Below, in pieces: positions 1 to 7,284 of a DNA stretch of 64,000 bases. The notes below the pieces were generated by a model. The model was not told the origin of the DNA and made no database searches. It saw only the letters and a list, made by a program, of their open reading frames with translations. The position numbers and the translations under genes were made by a program. Numbering within the stretch: the stretch's first letter is position 1; each line of letters opens with the position of its first letter. Source of the stretch: JAICLK01 sp963810525 (GTDB lineage Bacteria > Patescibacteriota > Saccharimonadia > Saccharimonadales > UBA4665); assembly GCA_963810525.1 (NCBI GenBank), contig CAWENB010000003.1:1-64000 (forward strand), given 5' to 3'.

Positions 1-344
1 GACGGAGCTCCGGTACCGCCTCCGCCGGTGCCTCCCCCGCCGCCGACACCACCTCCACCACCGCCTCCGCTTCCGGTGCTACCATTACTAAATTGCACCG
101 CCTTACCGGCCGACGCATTTCCATCGCTAACAATGCGAGCATTGCCGGACAAACTGCCACTTTCGGCTTCAGTAGCAGCAGCGTATGCCGCCGCGCGGGA
201 GATATGCAGGGACAAATATCCGATTGCAGCCGTTGCCACAATAACAATAATGCAAGTTGTTAATTGACTATTACTGAGCGGAATTTTCCGTCTCGCTGAT
301 TGTATTTTTTTCAGCAGTGGTCGGCGCCACTTGTTTTGTTTCAT
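1..344 (-). CDS. Secreted/anchored protein, 5' part only (EAESG-module family)
   Basis: This leftward gene starts at ATG 344 and runs off the window edge. A GGAGG ribosome-binding site lies 5 nt upstream (350-354). The visible ~114 residues comprise a basic N-terminus, a membrane segment (about residues 32-50), then the motif ATEAESGSLSGNARIVSD followed by a glycine-rich linker. The same arrangement (TM, EAESG-x-L-x-GNA-x-x-V-x-D, Gly/Ser linker) begins the glycosidases at 18.3-22.6 kb and 28.7 kb. The missing C-terminal domain is therefore probably an extracellular hydrolase, but nothing catalytic is visible here. The EAE...ASGGKAV pattern resembles the first strands of CBM6/CBM35 modules; that is a family-level comparison, not a search result. 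Confidence 0.8.
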   Translation of the reverse strand, partial: MKQNKWRRPLLKKIQSARRKIPLSNSQLTTCIIVIVATAAIGYLSLHISRAAAYAAATEAESGSLSGNARIVSDGNASAGKAVQFSNGSTGSGGGGGGGVGGGGGTGGGGTGAP

Positions 345-838
345 GCTTACCTCCAGTCTAGCAGACCGAAAAGTCTATGGCCAAACCACGCGTTCATACA
401 TAACTTGCGATCAAACGTAGTCTGGGTTTCGACTTTTGAATTTCGTCATTTGAAATAAAGTTGGCGGCGCCTATAACTTCGCTCGCAATAATTCACCGTG
501 ATGCCGGTCTGTATCCAATGACCATAAAAAATTACTTTACCGATTATTGGATCTTAGGCCCGGGCATAAGTGCAAGCACGGCCATTTGTTTGTGCATTGT
601 ATTCATTATCATTCCGGCTGTCGGCTGCTATAAGTACACTTGCAGCAGAAAGAGGATTTTAGGCATTAAAAATAGCCAGCTGTTCCAATAGCAGCAATTT
701 GGATGAACGTCTAATCGACCAGGACATGAATTATCCGAATGGTGAAGGAAGCCTAAATGTTTTGCGGCATAGATATGGCAGCGCTTCTGAAAAACATTGT
801 TTGCATGCAGACACAAAATAATATACTGAGTTGACGAC
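345..838. other. Intergenic region with a possible small membrane ORF
   Basis: This is about 490 bp between the divergent secreted-protein gene and the GHMP-kinase gene. The only coding candidate is 518-691 (+), 57 residues with one hydrophobic stretch (about residues 17-38) and a basic tail. It has no convincing ribosome-binding site, so I do not call it as a gene. A TATACT box near 821-826 precedes the gene at 839 by 11-12 nt and may be its -10. Confidence 0.4.
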
Positions 839-2038
839 ATGACTATCGAACAACATACCTATAACGATCGTGTTGAGGCGACCACGTCGTCCCGTGTCCA
901 CTTCGGCCTAACCGTAGATGGGGATGTCGTGGTACATCCAGAGCTGGGTCTCCATATATTTGGTGGAGGTGGCGCAGCCACTGATGCATTTCCTACAGCT
1001 GTGCGGGCAGAGAGGACCGGTAGGCCAGGATTGGAAATCGATTACAAACCTAACGGGCTTGTTTTGCCGGCTGATTATTATTGGAGTGACAGAACACAGC
1101 AATACGTCGAGGAGATGGCCGGGGTTATTCTGGATGAAGCCAGCAGGCGTGACAAATTGGGCGAAGGAGGCGTTAGGGCTACCGTTTTAAGTTCGGCGCC
1201 AGAACACATTGGGTTGGGATCTAAGACAAGTCTGGCGATGGCCGTGGCCTATTCACTCGGCAATCTTTTGCTGGCGGAAAGGGGTGATTGGCAAAGGGGC
1301 ACTACATTATTGAGCCATAATGAAATAAGGCAACTTTCTGGCAGGGGCGGTACCTCACGTATTGGTGTACTCGCATGTGAACATGGCGGTGTCATTTTCG
1401 AGGATGGACACCAAGTTTCCGAAGGTGCGGCGCCATTATTCTTGCCGTCGTCAAGACGTATACCAAAGGATAACCCTATACCTTCCAAGGTAATCCATCT
1501 ACCAGACAGTTTTCGGATTGCTTTATTTATGGATACTGATACGCCGCGAATTTCGGGGCAGGAAGAAGCAGATATTTTTAGGCAGAACATGCCATTTGAC
1601 CCTCGTGAAGTTCTCATGGCAATTGCGCAAGAAAGGGCGATGAAAGCGGCATTTGATCGCCGTGATATGTCAGCTCTCTCGGAAGCCTTCCGAAGATTTA
1701 GCAGTCTATGCCTTAAGCGTGCAGAAGTTGATAGGCAATCAGACATTGCAAAGTCCTGGCTTAGCGACTGCTGGGATGATGGCTACGTCGTCGGTGTTTC
1801 CAGTTTTGGTCCGGTTATGTTTGCTATTGCCGAGGAAGATTCTGATGAAATGGGCGGAGCATACGAGCTGGCTCAACGCGGAGACTTGTTGCCGCTCGGG
1901 ACATACCGCTTCAATAACGAGGGTGCAAATATCGCATGGCGTTGGGGCTGGCAGGATGTTCTTGCGAATATGATTAGAGATTACGATGAGAGGACCGCCC
2001 GTGAAGGGGCTTTCTTGAGCAGAATTCGTGAACGCTAG
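839..2038 (+). CDS. GHMP-kinase superfamily protein, beta-RFAP synthase-like
   Basis: This 399-residue protein resembles beta-ribofuranosylaminobenzene 5'-phosphate synthase-like GHMP proteins. Supporting segments are an N-terminal SSRVHFGLTVDG, the glycine/serine phosphate-loop segment PEHIGLGSKTSLAMAVA near residues 118-136, and RGGTSRIGVLACEHGG near 167-182. In methanogens and methylotrophs that family starts tetrahydromethanopterin synthesis. No other gene of that pathway is visible, so the substrate here is unknown. The start is ATG 839, 11-12 nt after a TATACT -10 candidate, giving a very short leader. The gene ends 15 nt before a tRNA-T-arm/core module at 2.05 kb and is the leftmost gene of the tRNA-Arg(CCG) accessory array. 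Confidence 0.7.
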   Translation: MTIEQHTYNDRVEATTSSRVHFGLTVDGDVVVHPELGLHIFGGGGAATDAFPTAVRAERTGRPGLEIDYKPNGLVLPADYYWSDRTQQYVEEMAGVILDEASRRDKLGEGGVRATVLSSAPEHIGLGSKTSLAMAVAYSLGNLLLAERGDWQRGTTLLSHNEIRQLSGRGGTSRIGVLACEHGGVIFEDGHQVSEGAAPLFLPSSRRIPKDNPIPSKVIHLPDSFRIALFMDTDTPRISGQEEADIFRQNMPFDPREVLMAIAQERAMKAAFDRRDMSALSEAFRRFSSLCLKRAEVDRQSDIAKSWLSDCWDDGYVVGVSSFGPVMFAIAEEDSDEMGGAYELAQRGDLLPLGTYRFNNEGANIAWRWGWQDVLANMIRDYDERTAREGAFLSRIRER

Positions 2039-2049
2039 ATCCCAAAGTG

Positions 2050-2141
2050 ATTGGAACCCATGCAACAGATTAAGTTTTTCAAGAAATATAATAAGGCGCC
2101 GATTCATCAGCGTCCTCACCTCTGTAACTCGAATATGGTAC
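2050..2141 (-). repeat. tRNA-like junction module J1 (T-arm box, degenerate hairpin, core)
   Basis: In plus orientation the module has the box GGAACCCATGCAACAGATT (2053-2071), a degenerate hairpin and the core ATATGGTAC (2133-2141). The same order, with 80-90 bp from box to core, occurs at 4.13, 8.14, 23.41, 25.18, 27.65 and 28.27 kb. At 28.27 kb the core is the true 3' CCA end of tRNA-Arg(UCG). This is therefore read as a copy of a tRNA-Arg 3' end plus its terminator, displaced by later insertions. It is the most diverged clear copy. Confidence 0.65.
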
Positions 2142-2284
2142 ACCACGGGGTAAAACAGGTCGAAACACTGTTCGACGTCTTCGAGGAGATCGATTCCAAG
2201 CTAATGGCATTAGGTATTGTTGAGGTAGATGGTGTAACGGCCTACGTTGTCGGGATGGAGGTTGGTCATGGTCGGCCTCCCTAA
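2135..2284 (+). other. Displaced recombinase 3' end or micro-ORF (49 aa) at core J1
   Basis: The frame opens at the core itself (ATG-GTA, 2135) and reads MVHHGVKQVETLFDVFEEID, then a segment ending in SKLMALGIVEVD and a Gly-rich tail. It starts in the same frame and position as the RWNRLYPDI micro-ORFs at 3386, 7183, 26781 and 27736. It shows a similar pattern (L-F/Y, I-x-x-L, L-x-x-L/M-G-I/V). The likely interpretation is the orphaned C-terminal coding end of an integrase whose attachment core lies inside its gene. An independent microprotein is the alternative. Confidence 0.4.
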
Positions 2285-2418
2285 TTGACTGGCGGCTCCA
2301 GCCGATCTACTCAACTTGCCCCTCAGCCAATGGAGCATTGCCAACAAGTTGGAGGTGGCAAATTGTGCTGCGGCACCTATCGATCGAATAACCCTCGTAT
2401 AACTATAATCCGGCTCAT

Positions 2419-2688
2419 GTGCCGGCAGCGATGAGACAGGTGCCGCGTAGCCGTTTAAAAATCTGGCAATGGGTCTGGCAGAATGCCAAGGCGAGCTACT
2501 ACGCCATTTCCAAGCACCGAGACCACCAAACGGTACTGGCCAATTTCGGGGAGGATATCCAGGGCTGTCTTATTCATAACTGCTACAGTGCTCAGAACAA
2601 TACCGCGGCTTTTTGGCACTATCTCTGTCATGAGCACTTACTACGGGATCGCAACAAGTATGATTTGCGGTATTTTTTGAAAGTCTGA
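2419..2688 (+). pseudogene. IS66-like transposase remnant
   Basis: About 89 residues match the catalytic-core style of IS66-type transposases: IWQWVWQNAKASYYAIS, then a FGEDIQGCLIHNCYSAQNN segment and CHEHLLRD. The expected catalytic Asp before CYSA is Asn here. N- and C-terminal domains are absent, so this is a decayed fragment. Its end overlaps the end of the vapC gene on the other strand. It is not a piece of the intact IS66 copy at 30 kb, whose sequence in this region (IISDGYAAYG) is clearly different. Confidence 0.6.
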
Positions 2689-3021
2689 GTCAAACGTTAA
2701 TAGTGGAAGAGATAAACACATACACTCGGCTGCGATCCACAAATCATTTGGGGATACGGGTGTACCTCGTGTACGTAAATAGCTATAGATTTGTGTGTAA
2801 AATGGGATAACTTCTGGCAACAGCCCTGGGCTTGTTGTGAGGTGATTGTCTTCGAGAAATGAATCAAGCAGGACTTTGTTTTTAGACGGACTGTCGCCAG
2901 CTGCGGCACCAGCCTGTAACTCAGCCACTACTGCGTACGGGACGAACAGCTCATCACTAGGCAGATCCTGCTCCTTGCCTCTAAGTAGAGCACTAATTAC
3001 GTTTGTGTCGACAGCTATCAC
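2641..3021 (-). CDS. vapC: VapC-type PIN-domain toxin (pair 1)
   Basis: This 126-residue PIN-domain RNase-type toxin has the expected acidic residues. They are Asp5 and Asn7 in AVDTNVIS, Glu33 in VVAELQAG, Asp92 in SPNDLWIAA and Asp110/Asp112 in LTFDSDF. The family cleaves tRNA or rRNA and is inhibited by the cognate antitoxin. The start codon overlaps the antitoxin stop by 4 nt, so the pair is translationally coupled. It sits between cores J1 (2136) and 3387 as the cargo of that interval. The 3' end runs over a transposase remnant on the other strand. Confidence 0.85.
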   Translation of the reverse strand: MIAVDTNVISALLRGKEQDLPSDELFVPYAVVAELQAGAAAGDSPSKNKVLLDSFLEDNHLTTSPGLLPEVIPFYTQIYSYLRTRGTPVSPNDLWIAAECMCLSLPLLTFDSDFQKIPQIILVAIP

Positions 3022-3281
3022 TTAGAGCTAACTTTCCACATGGTCTCGTCAATTTTCTCGAAATCTTCAAGAACGGATTGATTGATAGCGTCATCCGACA
3101 AGGTGCCACTATACTGGCGCCAGCTTATCGTGCCTTTATCAGTGGGTGCGCCACCGACTTTGTCTTGCAAAGCCTCGAGCGCTAGGTCATTAATACTCAT
3201 GGACTTCAACCTGGCAAGTTTGTCAATGCGACGCTTTAAGATTGGGTCGACATTGCGAACGGTAATTTGCGTATTCTTCAT
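3018..3281 (-). CDS. vapB: VapB-type antitoxin (pair 1)
   Basis: This 87-residue antitoxin starts at ATG 3281, not at upstream starts. The -10 TATAGT (3289-3294) lies only 7 nt before this ATG. The N-terminus TQITVRNVDPILKRRID looks like a ribbon-helix-helix (FitA/VapB-like) DNA-binding domain. The C-terminal acidic part, after about residue 45, would wrap the toxin. A 27-bp imperfect inverted repeat covers the -35 region, as expected for autoregulation by the VapBC complex. Confidence 0.8.
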   Translation of the reverse strand: MKNTQITVRNVDPILKRRIDKLARLKSMSINDLALEALQDKVGGAPTDKGTISWRQYSGTLSDDAINQSVLEDFEKIDETMWKVSSK

Positions 3282-3288
3282 ACTACCT

Positions 3289-3330
3289 ACTATAGTTAGC
3301 CTCCAGTATAATGTCAATGACACTATACTG
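3289..3330 (-). promoter_or_regulatory. vapBC-1 promoter with overlapping operator; leaderless
   Basis: On the minus strand TTGACA (3312-3317) is followed by a 17-nt spacer and TATAGT (3289-3294), with the antitoxin ATG 7 nt further on. A transcript starting at the normal distance would begin at the ATG. The 27-bp inverted repeat 3304-3330 (arms CAGTATAATGTCA and TGACACTATACTG, 12 of 13 positions matching) overlaps the -35 and is the probable VapB operator. Confidence 0.75.
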
Positions 3331-3385
3331 ACACATTATAGTCTGGCATCAGATGACGCGGGATTTGAATTAGTGAAATGCTAGC

Positions 3386-3484
3386 TTGGTACGCTCAGTG
3401 GATAAAAGGTGGAACTCACTTTATCCTGATATCGTGAATCTATATCGGGCGCTAGAAGAGATGGGAGTCGTACCGGAGCCTTAG
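3386..3484 (+). other. Type I core arm with RWNSLYPDI micro-ORF (copy A)
   Basis: The core TTGGTACGC (3386-3394) is followed by a DNA-conserved arm (CTCAGTGGATAAAAGGTGG) and then a segment conserved mainly at protein level: RWNSLYPDIVNLYRALEEMG. Reading from TTG 3386 gives 32 residues with the stop at 3482-3484. That stop overlaps the stop of the cyclase gene (3481-3483) tail to tail. The other copies are at 7183, 26781 and 27736. No T-arm/terminator module precedes this core. Confidence 0.6.
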
Positions 3485-4095
3485 TCTTCATCCACAACAG
3501 CAATTACCCTAGCGGGGGCACCGTCTATATCAAGTTTGATCGGCAGTGCGTATACCGTAAAGTTTTTTCCTGTTAGTTTGTTTAGGTTCGTAAGGTTTTC
3601 AATGATAAGCACATTCCCTCCAAGCAAGATTTTGTGAATCGGAAACCCATCAGCTATATCTACGCTGCCGGTGTCAACACCAACCATTTTTACTTTTCGA
3701 TCGACAAGGTACTGGGCAATTTCTTCTGAGATGACAGGGTAATCTTCAAAATAAACTAGCTCATGGTAATGTTCACTCATGTCTGTACGGAACAATACGA
3801 TATCGCCTTCTTGGATGTTGGCTTGACGTAGGTTTTCAATATTAAAACTTTCACTTAACTCAACTTCACGTCCGCGGCCAACAAATTGAAAAATAGGGAT
3901 TTGGTCCAGTGTTACGCCTCCAGCAATCATATGTAGTGGTGCATCAATATGGGTGCCAACATGCGTATTAATTGATACGACATGATCATTGAAGCCGTCG
4001 CGTTCAATTTTGCCAGCAGACTCAACTTTAACTGGTGCATCTCCAGGATAGACAGGCGTCTGTTCATTAACTGTTACGGAAAGGTCTATATACAT
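3481..4095 (-). CDS. Cyclase-family metal hydrolase (kynurenine formamidase-like fold)
   Basis: This is a 204-residue cyclase-superfamily (PF04199-type) protein. The metal-binding signature HVGTHIDAPLH lies at about residues 45-55, with the typical PVYPGDAPV start region and a C-terminal LPIKLDIDGAPARVIA. Members hydrolyse N-formylkynurenine, isatin or cyclic amides; the substrate cannot be told here. The ATG at 4095 lies 6 nt after TAAAAT (4102-4107), so the mRNA is probably leaderless. It is the single cargo gene between core 3387 and module J2, and its stop overlaps the micro-ORF stop. Confidence 0.8.
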   Translation of the reverse strand: MYIDLSVTVNEQTPVYPGDAPVKVESAGKIERDGFNDHVVSINTHVGTHIDAPLHMIAGGVTLDQIPIFQFVGRGREVELSESFNIENLRQANIQEGDIVLFRTDMSEHYHELVYFEDYPVISEEIAQYLVDRKVKMVGVDTGSVDIADGFPIHKILLGGNVLIIENLTNLNKLTGKNFTVYALPIKLDIDGAPARVIAVVDED

Positions 4096-4126
4096 GTCAC
4101 TATTTTATTACACATGCAGCCTAAAG

Positions 4127-4219
4127 GGATGCGAACTCATAAAACTGATTAGAAAATTCAGTCAAAATAAAAAGGCATATTTTCTGCAATGCCTTCGTAT
4201 CTGTAAATTTTGCGTGGTA
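4127..4219 (-). repeat. Junction module J2 (T-arm box, terminator, core)
   Basis: In plus orientation there is GCGAACTCATAAAACTGATT (4131-4150), then AAAAAGGCATATTTTCTGCA and ATGCCTT forming a hairpin, then GCGTGGTAC (4212-4220). On the minus strand the hairpin AAGGCAT/ATGCCTT is followed by a T-run, a good intrinsic terminator. It is nearly identical to the tRNA-Arg(UCG) downstream region at 28.27-28.37 kb. Confidence 0.8.
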
Positions 4220-4270
4220 CCCCGGGTGTACTTTCATTCGAACACATTTTGGCATGGTCAGGGTATTTAG
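4214..4270 (+). repeat. Type II core arm, copy 1
   Basis: The core GTGGTACCCCGGGT continues into an arm that matches the one at 4994. Both share GGTAYCCCGGGT, ACTT, TTCGA and TTTTGG/TTGTGG-type segments over about 40 bp. In the frame starting GTG-GTA the two arms translate to VPRVYFHSNTFWHG and VSRVHFLSSTLWTG with several third-position differences. Other frames are also partly conserved, so coding is uncertain. It is distinct from the type I arm, which suggests a second integrase lineage using the same tRNA core. Confidence 0.5.
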
Positions 4271-4293
4271 TATCAGTTTACTAGTAACATGTG

Positions 4294-4329
4294 TTGACAC
4301 TTTGCATGCATGCATGCTAATATGCATGC
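4294..4329 (+). promoter_or_regulatory. vapBC-2 promoter with GCATGC palindromes; leaderless
   Basis: TTGACA (4294-4299), an 18-nt spacer and TAATAT (4318-4323) are followed after 6 nt by the antitoxin ATG (4330). The spacer carries the self-complementary GCATGCATGCATGC (4304-4317), and a further GCATGC spans the start codon. The operator therefore overlaps promoter and start codon, and the mRNA should be leaderless. Confidence 0.75.
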
Positions 4330-4596
4330 ATGGCAGTAAAACAATACACTATACGAAATATTCCAGATCCAGTTAACCGCTATCTGCGAAAAAGGGCTAA
4401 GTTGAGCGGTAAGAGTCTCAATCAGGTAATTATCGAGGAGCTGTCGGAGAAGGTAGCTTCAGCTTCGACTCCTCCTGGTAACTCACTTGACTGGTTTATC
4501 GGCAGTGGAATAGATGATGAAACCTTACGGGCAATAGAGCAAGAAGATAAGGTGCAAAAAGAGCTATCCAAAGCAGAGCTTAAAAATGCTGATTGA
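4330..4596 (+). CDS. vapB: VapB-type antitoxin (pair 2)
   Basis: This 88-residue antitoxin has an N-terminal ribbon-helix-helix-like stretch (KQYTIRNIPDPVNRYLRKRA) and an acidic C-terminus ending KVQKELSKAELKNAD. It overlaps the toxin start by 11 nt. The pair is the only cargo between cores 4215 and 4995. It reads rightward, toward the tRNA, unlike most cargo in the array. Pair 2 is not a recent copy of pair 1: the two proteins differ widely while keeping the family layout. Confidence 0.8.
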   Translation: MAVKQYTIRNIPDPVNRYLRKRAKLSGKSLNQVIIEELSEKVASASTPPGNSLDWFIGSGIDDETLRAIEQEDKVQKELSKAELKNAD

Positions 4597-4981
4597 TACA
4601 AATGTATATAGCGGTCTGGCACGTGGGAAACAATCGGCAATAGACGCTATTAGAGATATTGAGCAGATCATTATTCCGTTACCAGTTATTGCCGAACTCC
4701 GTTATGGTTTCTTGAAAGGCTCGCAGAAAGAAAAAAATGAGAGGACATTACAAAAATTTTTATCTCAGCCCAATATAAACATTGTCACACCTTCAGTTAG
4801 AACTACCGAAATATACGCCGAGCTTCAGCTTTATTGCACTAATAAGGGTAAGGCCTTGTCGCAGAACGACATTTGGATTGCATCTCTAGCACACGAAGCC
4901 GACGAGAACCTTATCACTTTTGACAAAGACTTTTCGGTATTCAGTGAAATATTCGGCGACAAATTAGTACTGATTGATTAA
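4586..4981 (+). CDS. vapC: VapC-type PIN-domain toxin (pair 2)
   Basis: This 131-residue PIN toxin has Asp4/Asn6 in MLIDTNVYSG, Glu in IAELRYG (about residue 38), Asp in SQNDIWIAS (about 93) and Asp in LITFDKDF (about 112). All four acidic positions are kept, so the toxin should be active. Likely target: tRNA or rRNA, by family. It ends 13 nt before the next core (TTGGTATCCC, 4994), so there is almost no spare DNA at the right side of the unit. Confidence 0.85.
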   Translation: MLIDTNVYSGLARGKQSAIDAIRDIEQIIIPLPVIAELRYGFLKGSQKEKNERTLQKFLSQPNINIVTPSVRTTEIYAELQLYCTNKGKALSQNDIWIASLAHEADENLITFDKDFSVFSEIFGDKLVLID

Positions 4982-4993
4982 CTATGTCTAGCC

Positions 4994-5077
4994 TTGGTAT
5001 CCCGGGTACACTTCCTTTCGAGCACCTTGTGGACTGGCTCGAGCATTTGATACGAGCTTTCGAAGAGGGTGGATAGA
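4994..5077 (+). repeat. Type II core arm, copy 2
   Basis: TTGGTATCCCGGGTACACTT begins at 4994 and matches the arm at 4214. In the frame beginning GGT-ATC it stays open as GIPGTLPFEHLVDWLEHLIR plus a short acidic tail, to a stop at 5075-5077. The first copy in the same frame gives GTPGVLSFEHILAW. No T-arm or terminator precedes this core; it follows directly on the vapC-2 stop. Confidence 0.5.
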
Positions 5078-5167
5078 TGCTATAAAAACTTCTGGTCGCT
5101 AGTGTGATTTGATGATAAAAATCGCTACAATGAATGGTACTAGCAGGATTAACAAATAGAAACTAGC

Positions 5168-6274
5168 ATGGGCAACACTCAACCAGATGTTGAGCCTAGG
5201 GCCGCCGGCCCGTCAGCGAAGGCCGACATTCATATCACTGACGTCAACCGCAGTCTGTGGAGCTACATATTCAACCTAGGACTTCCGAAAACGTTGCTGT
5301 ATGTCGCGCTGCTTATCGTCTGGGAAGCGCTGATAGTTTGGTGGTCTATAAAAGTCATTCGTTCCAACCATACTGTGTATGACGCCAACGGTAACCCGAG
5401 CGATAGCGCTGCAACGCCCCTGACTTTTGCGGGAATACTTGGTCTTATAGGGTTCGCGTTGGAATGTGGCGCATTTGCCGCACTCAAAGACCGTTTTGAG
5501 TCTGATTTTTTGAAAGAGTTTGCCGCCGACAACGGATATACGTTTGCCAAAGAAGGTACGGTTGATAAAACCTATGGCACGATTTTCCGTATGTCAAACG
5601 AACAGACTATCTCCGATCTAGTGAGCGGCACATTTGCCGGTTGCGATTTGCGTATGTTCCTGCACGAGGCGACCATCCGGCATGGGCGAGAAAGTGCTCG
5701 CTACGGCCACACTGTTATCGAATTGGACGTACACGGGCGGTTGCCGGACCTGCTTATGGTCAACAAGCACCAACACCTCAAGCTTATGGAGCCGGATTTT
5801 CAGGAGCTGTTCGGTATCAAAAATGTCATTTCGCTGGAGGGTAATTTTAATGAATATTTCACGCTCTACGCGCCGAGCGAAATGTCAGTCGAAGCGCTTG
5901 AAGTTTTTAGTCCCGACACGATGGAACTTATGGAAGATGAATCACGACACTACACGGTAGAATTTGCCGGCAACCGGGTATACATATATGCGGTAGGCTA
6001 TATATCGTCGGCGCAAGACCTGACTGGCATGTTTACGCTGGCCAAACAGTTGCTCGCCAAGATCGAGCCCCTCTCCTCGCGGCTGGTACATGATTCGGTC
6101 GTGGCGGCGCCGGCTACTGACCTGTATAAGCCACGTCTGGACAGACGGGGTATTTTACGACGTACAGTCGTTTTCATATTCATACTGTTATGTTTGACGG
6201 CTGGTGTGGTCATCGCCATCGTTTCGCCAAGCAACTCAAAGTCCGGAAGCCAGACGCATAACTCATCGAGCTAG
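5168..6274 (+). CDS. DUF3137-like membrane protein
   Basis: This 368-residue membrane protein has two N-terminal TM segments (about residues 38-60 and 85-105), a long cytosolic or external domain, and a C-terminal TM (about 328-350) followed by a Ser-rich tail. The central part resembles DUF3137 proteins: an LEGNFNEYFTLYAPSEM segment, FSPDTMELMED, and an aromatic strand near VYIYAVGY. Function is unknown in that family. The gene occupies the interval between cores 4995 and 6289 alone. Its codon use is more GC-rich than that of the neighbouring VapBC cargo, which fits independent origins of the array members. Confidence 0.6.
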   Translation: MGNTQPDVEPRAAGPSAKADIHITDVNRSLWSYIFNLGLPKTLLYVALLIVWEALIVWWSIKVIRSNHTVYDANGNPSDSAATPLTFAGILGLIGFALECGAFAALKDRFESDFLKEFAADNGYTFAKEGTVDKTYGTIFRMSNEQTISDLVSGTFAGCDLRMFLHEATIRHGRESARYGHTVIELDVHGRLPDLLMVNKHQHLKLMEPDFQELFGIKNVISLEGNFNEYFTLYAPSEMSVEALEVFSPDTMELMEDESRHYTVEFAGNRVYIYAVGYISSAQDLTGMFTLAKQLLAKIEPLSSRLVHDSVVAAPATDLYKPRLDRRGILRRTVVFIFILLCLTAGVVIAIVSPSNSKSGSQTHNSSS

Positions 6275-6285
6275 GTATAAGTATA

Positions 6286-6330
6286 CGTTTGTACGCTCTA
6301 GAATTTCTGGGTGGAACCGTCTAGAGCAGG
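6286..6330 (+). repeat. Core variant with long inverted repeat
   Basis: GTTTGTACGCTC (6287-6298) followed by GGGTGGAACCG (6309-6319) matches the type I arm (GTACGCTC...GGTGGAACCG) with a changed centre. An 8-bp perfect inverted repeat, GCTCTAGA (6295-6302) and TCTAGAGC (6320-6327), frames it and is not present in the other arms. In the type I frame it reads VRSRISGWNRL, resembling VRSVDKRWNRL. Confidence 0.45.
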
Positions 6331-6488
6331 TTTTGCTTACTTCGTATTGTTCGTTGAGCTTCCTAAAATGTCTCGGTGGTCGGATCTATCTACTCGGTCA
6401 GGACAACAGTCAGCTAGGAGGTGAGCTATGTAAGTTTGGGATCTCCAGAAATAAGACTCCCTACGGAATATCGGTCGGGCTTATGGCC

Positions 6489-7175
6489 TCATGAGTCAGC
6501 ATGCTGATGCACTGCCAGTCTATAAATGTCCGCTTCACTGTACGGTCGTAGCGCAGGAAAGGGCAGTCTATTCTTAATGTGCGGGGTATCATCCAGGAAT
6601 AATTCGTTTGCACCGTAATCCCATATATCTGGCAGATCCCTAATGTCCCCTCCGTCTGCCATTAGTTCGGTAGTGTTTGGTGTGTAACCAAGTTTTCTTA
6701 GCGTTTCTGCGACATCGCCAAAGTATGCCCTATCATTATTAGGTGCACATAATACCGTATGCCCAAGTGCGCGACCTGCGGCCGTGAGGAGACTCGTGCC
6801 TATATTATCAGCGGTATAGGAATGTAGATATAGTCCGTCGCTTTCCGGACCTTTCAGTCTCGTTGTTTCAAGTTTAGCCGAATGCAGAGAGTTGAGCGTA
6901 CAAGGCCTAAGCCCAACCCATCCAATCTGTTTCGGGGTGTTCCGTAACCGTCGGCATGGTGTCCCATCTGGATATACGAGGGCGGAGGTGACATTCCATG
7001 TTGGGAATCGAGGCCCGAACTCCTCAGTGTCTATTGCTGGACGATAGGTTAGTAGCCAGCCAAGGTCCCGTCTTCGACGGAGCCAATTCCTGCTTTTCAT
7101 GAAAAAGACAACATCCCTATCAAGCCAACTTGAATCTGGGACTTCAAGGAACTTTTCTGTATTTGGCTGGGGCAT
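6489..7175 (-). CDS. Uncharacterised protein (possible GNAT-like C-terminal half)
   Basis: This is a 228-residue protein if started at ATG 7175 (MPQPNTEKF). Upstream in-frame sequence belongs to the type I arm at 7183 and is probably not coding for this gene. I do not recognise the family. The segment from about residue 125 (SYTADNIGTSLLTAAGRALG, then LCAPNNDRAYFGDVAETLRK and LGY) has the layout of a GNAT acetyl-CoA site and final strand, but this is weak. The start lies 7 nt from TACCAT, which is part of the core, so the core may supply its -10. It is single cargo between cores 6289 and 7184. Confidence 0.55.
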   Translation of the reverse strand: MPQPNTEKFLEVPDSSWLDRDVVFFMKSRNWLRRRRDLGWLLTYRPAIDTEEFGPRFPTWNVTSALVYPDGTPCRRLRNTPKQIGWVGLRPCTLNSLHSAKLETTRLKGPESDGLYLHSYTADNIGTSLLTAAGRALGHTVLCAPNNDRAYFGDVAETLRKLGYTPNTTELMADGGDIRDLPDIWDYGANELFLDDTPHIKNRLPFPALRPYSEADIYRLAVHQHADS

Positions 7176-7182
7176 AATTATA

Positions 7183-7284
7183 ATGGTACGCTCAGTGGAT
7201 AAAAGGTGGAACCGGTTGTACCCTGACATTATCTCACTCTGTCGGCAGCTGGAAGAAATGGGAGTATTGGACGATGAGCTATAA
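7183..7284 (+). other. Type I core arm with RWNRLYPDI micro-ORF (copy B)
   Basis: ATG-GTA-CGC opens at the core (7183), giving MVRSVDKRWNRLYPDIISLC followed by RQLEEMGVLDDEL and a stop at 7282-7284. The stop overlaps the aldo/keto reductase stop (7279-7281) tail to tail. Against copy A, many changes after the WN codons are silent third-position changes (TAC/TAT, GAC/GAT, GAA/GAG, CTC/CTA), which points to selection on the peptide. Confidence 0.6.

Noticed and set aside
6204..6494. 96-codon plus-strand frame over the variant core
   Set aside because: It overlaps the end of the DUF3137-like gene and the arm sequence; only the VRS...WNRL part resembles anything, and that is explained by the arm.
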